Part shown: one piece after another, positions 56,601-64,000 of the stretch
How positions within the stretch are numbered: the stretch's first letter is position 1
Layout of the letters: every line of letters begins with the position of its first letter
Source: Nematostella vectensis
Lineage: Eukaryota > Cnidaria > Anthozoa > Actiniaria > Edwardsiidae
Reading direction: 5' to 3'
Assembly (NCBI RefSeq): GCF_932526225.1
Contig: NC_064036.1
Location: 17,878,953-17,942,952 of the forward strand
DNA length: 64,000 nt
Notes under the pieces: generated by a model
What the model was told of the DNA's origin: nothing
Database searches by the model: none
Seen by the model: the letters and a program-made list of their open reading frames with translations, nothing else
Position numbers and translations under genes: made by a program

Positions 56601-59600
56601 ATGCGAATGTGTATTTGTGCCACTAAATGCGAATGTGTATTTGTGCCACTAAATGCGAATGTGTATTTGTGCCACTAAATGCGAATGTGTATTTGTGCCA
56701 CTAAATGCGAATGTGTATTTGTGCCACTCAATGCGAATGTGTATTTGTGCTACTCAATGCGAATGTGTATTTGTGCCACTAAATGCAAATGTGTATTTGT
56801 GCCACTAAATGCGAATGTGTATTTGTGCCACTCAATGCGAATGTGTATTTGTGCCACTCAATGCGAAAGTGTATTTGTGCCACTCAATGCGAATGTGTAT
56901 TTGTGCCACTCAATGCAAATGTGTATTTGTGCCACTCAATGCGAATGTGTATTTGTGCCACTCAATGCGTATGTGTATTTGTGCCACTCAATGCGAATGT
57001 GTATTTGCGCACTAAATGCGAATGTGTATTTGTGCCACTCAATACAAATGTGTATTTGTGCCACTCAATGCAAATCTGTATTTGTGCCACTAAATGCGTA
57101 TGTGTATTTGTGCCACTTAATGCGAATGTGTATTTGTGCCACTCAATGCGAATGTGTATTTGTGCCACTCAATGCGAATGTGTATTTGTGCCACTAAATG
57201 CGAATTTGTATTTGTGCCACTAAATGCGAATTTGTATTTGTGCCACTAAATGCGAATGTGTATTTGTGCCACTCAATGCGAATGTGTATTTGTGCCACTC
57301 AATGCGAATGTGTATTTGTGCCACTCAATGCGAATGTGTATTTGTGCCACTCAATGCGAATGTGTATTTGTGCCACTCAATGCGAATGTGTATTTGTGCC
57401 ACTAAATGCGAATGTGTATTTGTGCCACTCAATGCGAATGTGTATTTGTGCCACTCAATGCGAATGTGTATTTGTGCCACTCAATGCGAATGTGTATTTT
57501 TGCCACTCAATGCGAATGTGTATTTGTGCCACTCAATGCAAATGTGTATTTGTGCCACTCAATGCGAAAGTGTATTTGTGCCACTCAATGCGAATGTGTA
57601 TTTGTGCCACTCAATGCAAATGTGTATTTGTGCCACTCAATGCGAATGTGTATTTGTGCCACTCAATGCGTATGTGTATTTGTGCCACTCAATGTGAATG
57701 TGTATTTGTGCCACTCAATGCGAATGTGTATTTGTGCCACTCAATGCGAATGTGTATTTGTGCCCGTAAATGCGAATGTGTATTTGTGCCACTCAATGTG
57801 AATGTGTATTTGTGCCACTCAATGCGAATGTGTATTTGTGCCACTAAATGCGAATGTGTATTTGTGCCACTAAATGCGAATGTGTATTTGTGCCACTCAA
57901 TGCGAATGTGTATTTGTGCCACTCAATGCGAATGTCTATTTGTGCCACTCAATGCGAATGTGTATTTGTGCCACTCAATGCGAATGTGTATTTGTGCCAC
58001 TCAATGCGAATGTGTATTTGTGCCACTCAATGTAAATGTGTATTTGTGCCACTCAATGCAAATGTGTATTTGTGCCACTCAATGCGAAAGTGTATTTGTG
58101 CCACTCAATGCGAATGTGTATTTGTGCCACTCAATGCAAATGTGTATTTGTGCCACTCAATGCGAATGTGTATTTGTGCCACTCAATGCGTATGTGTATT
58201 TGTGCCACTCAATGTGAATGTGTATTTGTGCCACTCAATGCGAATGTGTATTTGTGCCACTCAATGCAAAGGTGTATTTGTGCCACTCAACGCGAATGTG
58301 TATTTGTGCCACTCAATGCGAATGTGTATTTGTGCCACTCAATGCGAATGTGTATTTGTGCTACTCAATGCGAATGTGTATTTGTGCCACTAAATGCAAA
58401 TGTGTTTTTGTGCCACTAAATGCGAATGTGTATCTGTGCCACTCAATGCGAGTGTGTATTTGTGCCACTAAATGCGAATGTGTATTTGTGCCACTAAATG
58501 CAAATGTGTATTTGTGCCACTAAATGCGTATGTGTATTTGTGCCACTCAATGCGAATGTGTATTTTTGCCACTAAATGCGTATGTGTATTTGTGCCACTA
58601 AATGCGAATGTGTATTTGTGCCCGTAAATGCGAATGTGTATTTGTGCCACTCAATGTGAATGTGTATTTGTGCCACTCAATGCGAATGTGTATTTGTGCC
58701 ACTAAATGCGAATGTGTATTTGTGCCACTAAATGCGAATGTGTATTTGTGCCACTCAATGCGAATGTGTATTTGTGCCACTCAATGCGAATGTCTATTTG
58801 TGCCACTCAATGCGAATGTGTATTTGTGCCACTCAATGCGAATGTGTATTTGTGCCACTCAATGCGAATGTGTATTTGTGCCACTCAATGCGAATTTGTA
58901 TTTGTGCCACTAAATGCGAATGTGTATTTGTGCCACTCAATGCGAATGTGTATTTGTGCCACTCAATGCGAATGTGTATTTGTGCCACTCAATGCGAATG
59001 TGTATTTGTGCCACTAAATGCGAATGTGTATTTGTGCCACTAAATGCGAATGTGTATTTGTGCCACTCAATGCGGATGTGTATTTGTGCCACTCAATGCG
59101 AATGTGTATTTGTGCCACAAAATGCAAATGTGTATTTGTGCCACTAAATGCGAATGTGTATTTGTGCCACTCAATGCAAATGTGTATTTGTGCCACTAAA
59201 TGCGTATGTGTATTTGTGCCACTTAATGCGAATGTGTATTTGTGCCCGTAAATGCGAATGTGTATTTGTGCCACTCAATGCGAATGTGTATTTGTGCCAC
59301 TAAATGCGAATGTGTATTTGTGCCCGTAAATGCGAATTTGTATTTGTGCCACTAAATGCGAATGTGTATTTGTGCCACTAAATGCGAATGTGTATTTGTG
59401 CCACTCAATGCGAATGTGTATTTGTGCCACTAAATGCGAATGTGTATTTGTGCCACTAAATGCGAATGTGTATTTGTGCCACTAAATGCGAATGTGTATT
59501 TGTGCCACTCAATGCGAATGTGTATTTGTGCCACTCAATGCGAAAGTGTATTTGTGCCACTCAATGCGAATGTGTATTTGTGCCACTCAATGCAAATGTG

Positions 59601-62600
59601 TATTTGTGCCACTCAATGCGAATGTGTATTTGTGCTACTCAATGCGAATGTGTATTTGTGCCACTAAATGCAAATGTGTTTTTGTGCCGCTAAATGCGAA
59701 TGTGTATCTGTGCCACTCAATGCGAGTGTGTATTTGTGCCACTAAATGCGAATGTGTATTTGTGCCACTAAATGCAAATGTGTATTTGTGCCACTAAATG
59801 CGTATGTGTATTTGTGCCACTCAATGCGAATGTGTATTTTTGCCACTAAATGCGTATGTGTATTTGTGCCACTAAATGCGAATGTGTATTTGTGCCCGTA
59901 AATGCGTATGTGTATTTGTGCCACTCAATGTGAATGTGTATTTGTGCCACTCAATGCGAATGTGTATTTGTGCCACTCAATGCAAAGGTGTATTTGTGCC
60001 ACTCAACGCGAATGTGTATTTGTGCCACTCAATGCGAATGTGTATTTGTGCCACTCAATGCGAATGTGTATTTGTGCTACTCAATGCGAATGTGTATTTG
60101 TGCCACTAAATGCAAATGTGTTTTTGTGCCACTAAATGCGAATGTGTATCTGTGCCACTCAATGCGAGTGTGTATTTGTGCCACTAAATGCGAATGTGTA
60201 TTTGTGCCACTAAATGCAAATGTGTATTTGTGCCACTAAATGCGTATGTGTATTTGTGCCACTCAATGCGAATGTGTATTTTTGCCACTAAATGCGTATG
60301 TGTATTTGTGCCACTAAATGCGAATGTGTATTTGTGCCCGTAAATGCGAATGTGTATTTGTGCCACTCAATGTGAATGTGTATTTGTGCCACTCAATGCG
60401 AATGTGTATTTGTGCCACTAAATGCGAATGTGTATTTGTGCCACTAAATGCGAATGTGTATTTGTGCCACTCAATGCGAATGTGTATTTGTGCCACTCAA
60501 TGCGAATGTCTATTTGTGCCACTCAATGCGAATGTGTATTTGTGCCACTCAATGCGAATGTGTATTTGTGCCACTCAATGCGAATGTGTATTTGTGCCAC
60601 TCAATGCGAATTTGTATTTGTGCCACTAAATGCGAATGTGTATTTGTGCCACTCAATGCGAATGTGTATTTGTGCCACTCAATGCGAATGTGTATTTGTG
60701 CCACTCAATGCGAATGTGTATTTGTGCCACTAAATGCGAATGTGTATTTGTGCCACTAAATGCGAATGTGTATTTGTGCCACTAAATGCGAATGTGTATT
60801 TGTGCCACTAAATGCGAATGTGTATTTGTGCCACTCAATGCGAATGTGTATTTGTGCTACTCAATGCGAATGTGTATTTGTGCCACTAAATGCAAATGTG
60901 TATTTGTGCCACTAAATGCGAATGTGTATTTGTGCCACTCAATGCGAATGTGTATTTGTGCCACTCAATGCGAAAGTGTATTTGTGCCACTCAATGCGAA
61001 TGTGTATTTGTGCCACTCAATGCAAATGTGTATTTGTGCCACTCAATGCGAATGTGTATTTGTGCCACTCAATGCGTATGTGTATTTGTGCCACTCAATG
61101 CGAATGTGTATTTGCGCACTAAATGCGAATGTGTATTTGTGCCACTCAATACAAATGTGTATTTGTGCCACTCAATGCAAATCTGTATTTGTGCCACTAA
61201 ATGCGTATGTGTATTTGTGCCACTTAATGCGAATGTGTATTTGTGCCACTCAATGCGAATGTGTATTTGTGCCACTCAATGCGAATGTGTATTTGTGCCA
61301 CTAAATGCGAATTTGTATTTGTGCCACTAAATGCGAATTTGTATTTGTGCCACTAAATGCGAATGTGTATTTGTGCCACTCAATGCGAATGTGTATTTGT
61401 GCCACTCAATGCGAATGTGTATTTGTGCCACTCAATGCGAATGTGTATTTGTGCCACTCAATGCGAATGTGTATTTGTGCCACTCAATGCGAATGTGTAT
61501 TTGTGCCACTAAATGCGAATGTGTATTTGTGCCACTCAATGCGAATGTGTATTTGTGCCACTCAATGCGAATGTGTATTTGTGCCACTCAATGCGAATGT
61601 GTATTTTTGCCACTCAATGCGAATGTGTATTTGTGCCACTCAATGCAAATGTGTATTTGTGCCACTCAATGCGAAAGTGTATTTGTGCCACTCAATGCGA
61701 ATGTGTATTTGTGCCACTCAATGCAAATGTGTATTTGTGCCACTCAATGCGAATGTGTATTTGTGCCACTCAATGCGTATGTGTATTTGTGCCACTCAAT
61801 GTGAATGTGTATTTGTGCCACTCAATGCGAATGTGTATTTGTGCCACTCAATGCGAATGTGTATTTGTGCCCGTAAATGCGAATGTGTATTTGTGCCACT
61901 CAATGTGAATGTGTATTTGTGCCACTCAATGCGAATGTGTATTTGTGCCACTAAATGCGAATGTGTATTTGTGCCACTAAATGCGAATGTGTATTTGTGC
62001 CACTCAATGCGAATGTGTATTTGTGCCACTCAATGCGAATGTCTATTTGTGCCACTAAATGCGAATGTGTATTTGTGCCACTCAATGCGAATGTGTATTT
62101 GTGCCACTCAATGCGAATGTGTATTTGTGCCACTCAATGTAAATGTGTATTTGTGCCACTCAATGCAAATGTGTATTTGTGCCACTCAATGCGAAAGTGT
62201 ATTTGTGCCACTCAATGCGAATGTGTATTTGTGCCACTCAATGCAAATGTGTATTTGTGCCACTCAATGCGAATGTGTATTTGTGCCACTCAATGCGTAT
62301 GTGTATTTGTGCCACTCAATGTGAATGTGTATTTGTGCCACTCAATGCGAATGTGTATTTGTGCCACTCAATGCAAAGGTGTATTTGTGCCACTCAACGC
62401 GAATGTGTATTTGTGCCACTCAATGCGAATGTGTATTTGTGCCACTCAATGCGAATGTGTATTTGTGCTACTCAATGCGAATGTGTATTTGTGCCACTAA
62501 ATGCAAATGTGTTTTTGTGCCACTAAATGCGAATGTGTATCTGTGCCACTCAATGCGAGTGTGTATTTGTGCCACTAAATGCGAATGTGTATTTGTGCCA

Positions 62601-64000
62601 CTAAATGCAAATGTGTATTTGTGCCACTAAATGCGTATGTGTATTTGTGCCACTCAATGCGAATGTGTATTTTTGCCACTAAATGCGTATGTGTATTTGT
62701 GCCACTAAATGCGAATGTGTATTTGTGCCCGTAAATGCGAATGTGTATTTGTGCCACTCAATGTGAATGTGTATTTGTGCCACTCAATGCGAATGTGTAT
62801 TTGTGCCACTAAATGCGAATGTGTATTTGTGCCACTAAATGCGAATGTGTATTTGTGCCACTCAATGCGAATGTGTATTTGTGCCACTCAATGCGAATGT
62901 CTATTTGTGCCACTCAATGCGAATGTGTATTTGTGCCACTCAATGCGAATGTGTATTTGTGCCACTCAATGCGAATGTGTATTTGTGCCACTCAATGCGA
63001 ATTTGTATTTGTGCCACTAAATGCGAATGTGTATTTGTGCCACTCAATGCGAATGTGTATTTGTGCCACTCAATGCGAATGTGTATTTGTGCCACTCAAT
63101 GCGAATGTGTATTTGTGCCACTAAATGCGAATGTGTATTTGTGCCACTAAATGCGAATGTGTATTTGTGCCACTAAATGCGAATGTGTATTTGTGCCACT
63201 AAATGCGAATGTGTATTTGTGCCACTCAATGCGAATGTGTATTTGTGCTACTCAATGCGAATGTGTATTTGTGCCACTAAATGCAAATGTGTATTTGTGC
63301 CACTAAATGCGAATGTGTATTTGTGCCACTCAATGCGAATGTGTATTTGTGCCACTCAATGCGAAAGTGTATTTGTGCCACTCAATGCGAATGTGTATTT
63401 GTGCCACTCAATGCAAATGTGTATTTGTGCCACTCAATGCGAATGTGTATTTGTGCCACTCAATGCGTATGTGTATTTGTGCCACTCAATGCGAATGTGT
63501 ATTTGCGCACTAAATGCGAATGTGTATTTGTGCCACTCAATACAAATGTGTATTTGTGCCACTCAATGCAAATGTGTATTTGTGCCACTAAATGCGTATG
63601 TGTATTTGTGCCACTTAATGCGAATGTGTATTTGTGCCACTCAATGCGAATGTGTATTTGTGCCACTCAATGCGAATGTGTATTTGTGCCACTAAATGCG
63701 AATTTGTATTTGTGCCACTAAATGCGAATTTGTATTTGTGCCACTAAATGCGAATGTGTATTTGTGCCACTCAATGCGAATGTGTATTTGTGCCACTCAA
63801 TGCGAATGTGTATTTGTGCCACTCAATGCGAATGTGTATTTGTGCCACTCAATGCGAATGTGTATTTGTGCCACTCAATGCGAATGTGTATTTGTGCCAC
63901 TAAATGCGAATGTGTATTTGTGCCACTCAATGCGAATGTGTATTTGTGCCACTCAATGCGAATGTGTATTTGTGCCACTCAATGCGAATGTGTATTTTTG
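38668..64000. repeat. 26-bp satellite array, about 970 units, running off the window end
   Basis: The unit contains AATGCGAATG and TATTTGTGCCAC, followed by TA or TC. Recurrent variants are GCAAATG, GCGTATG, GCGAAAG, TGCCCGTA and GTGCTACTC. A distinctive 25-bp unit reading TTTGCGCACTAA occurs 12 times (G of GCGCAC at 39828, 41725, 43362, 45207, 45779, 49054, 50691, 53472, 54225, 57007, 61114, 63505). The spacing repeats, including 1637 bp twice and about 2781 bp twice, so large blocks have been duplicated. Three units equal 26 codons, so one reading gives an MRMCICAT-type Cys-rich repeat in several frames. Such frames overlap each other and lack any start context, so none is called a gene. 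Confidence 0.97.

Noticed and set aside
38668-64000. Many overlapping Cys-rich open frames (MRMCICAT..., AQIHIRIE...) in the 26-bp satellite
   Set aside because: Three 26-bp units make a 26-codon period, so several frames are open at once on both strands simply because the unit lacks stops. Frames overlap each other, differ by phase, and lack signal peptides or start context.
38668-64000. CRISPR-like regular direct repeats
   Set aside because: There are no unique spacers between repeats; units abut directly and the context is eukaryotic.

Overview
The window looks like nuclear DNA of a non-bilaterian animal, most likely an anthozoan cnidarian (sea anemone or coral). Reasons: two intronless class A (rhodopsin-like) GPCR genes, Ty3/gypsy retrotransposons, an intron-containing SAM-domain gene with GT-AG introns, many small foldback/MITE-type repeats, and AT-rich intergenic DNA. 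The species assignment is inference. About half of the window is tandem-repeat DNA.

Layout. 1-2.4 kb: decayed Ty3/gypsy pol (+ strand) with its 3' polypurine tract and LTR start. 2.4-15 kb: gene-poor DNA with a foldback MITE, a diverged ~0.65-kb tandem duplication, a 12-bp minisatellite, a small MITE, short tandem repeats and one copy of a ~60-bp palindromic element carrying TTAGGG-like sequence. 15.0-16.0 kb: GPCR 1 (+). 16.1-22.2 kb: a 24-bp minisatellite split by a full-length, apparently very young Ty3/gypsy element (identical 145-bp LTRs, 5-bp target duplication, intact 1348-residue gag-pol). 22.7-23.2 kb: 76-bp repeats. 23.5-24.6 kb: GPCR 2 (-) with a TATA/Inr core promoter. 27.3-28.7 kb: second copy of the palindromic element (inverted), a GGT/GAT microsatellite and a 37-bp minisatellite.

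28.7-37.6 kb: the most interesting locus. Four separate first exons (28704, 30835, 31493, 33416), each starting with ATG and ending at a phase-1 GT donor, all fit one shared set of three exons. Together they encode a SAM domain followed by a PLAC8-like Cys-rich region (CCxxxxCPC motif). The predicted isoforms are 249, 279, 258 and 263 residues and differ only in a short N-terminal leader. Each leader carries a related Leu-Ser-x-Glu/Gln motif just before the SAM domain. Introns of this gene hold an ACC-rich array and a 21-bp minisatellite.

38.7-64 kb: a continuous 26-bp satellite (about 970 units) running off the window end, built from kilobase-scale duplicated blocks.

The two GPCRs and the SAM/PLAC8-like gene show no obvious functional link. 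The open frames inside the satellites are a by-product of stop-free repeat units and are not called as genes.
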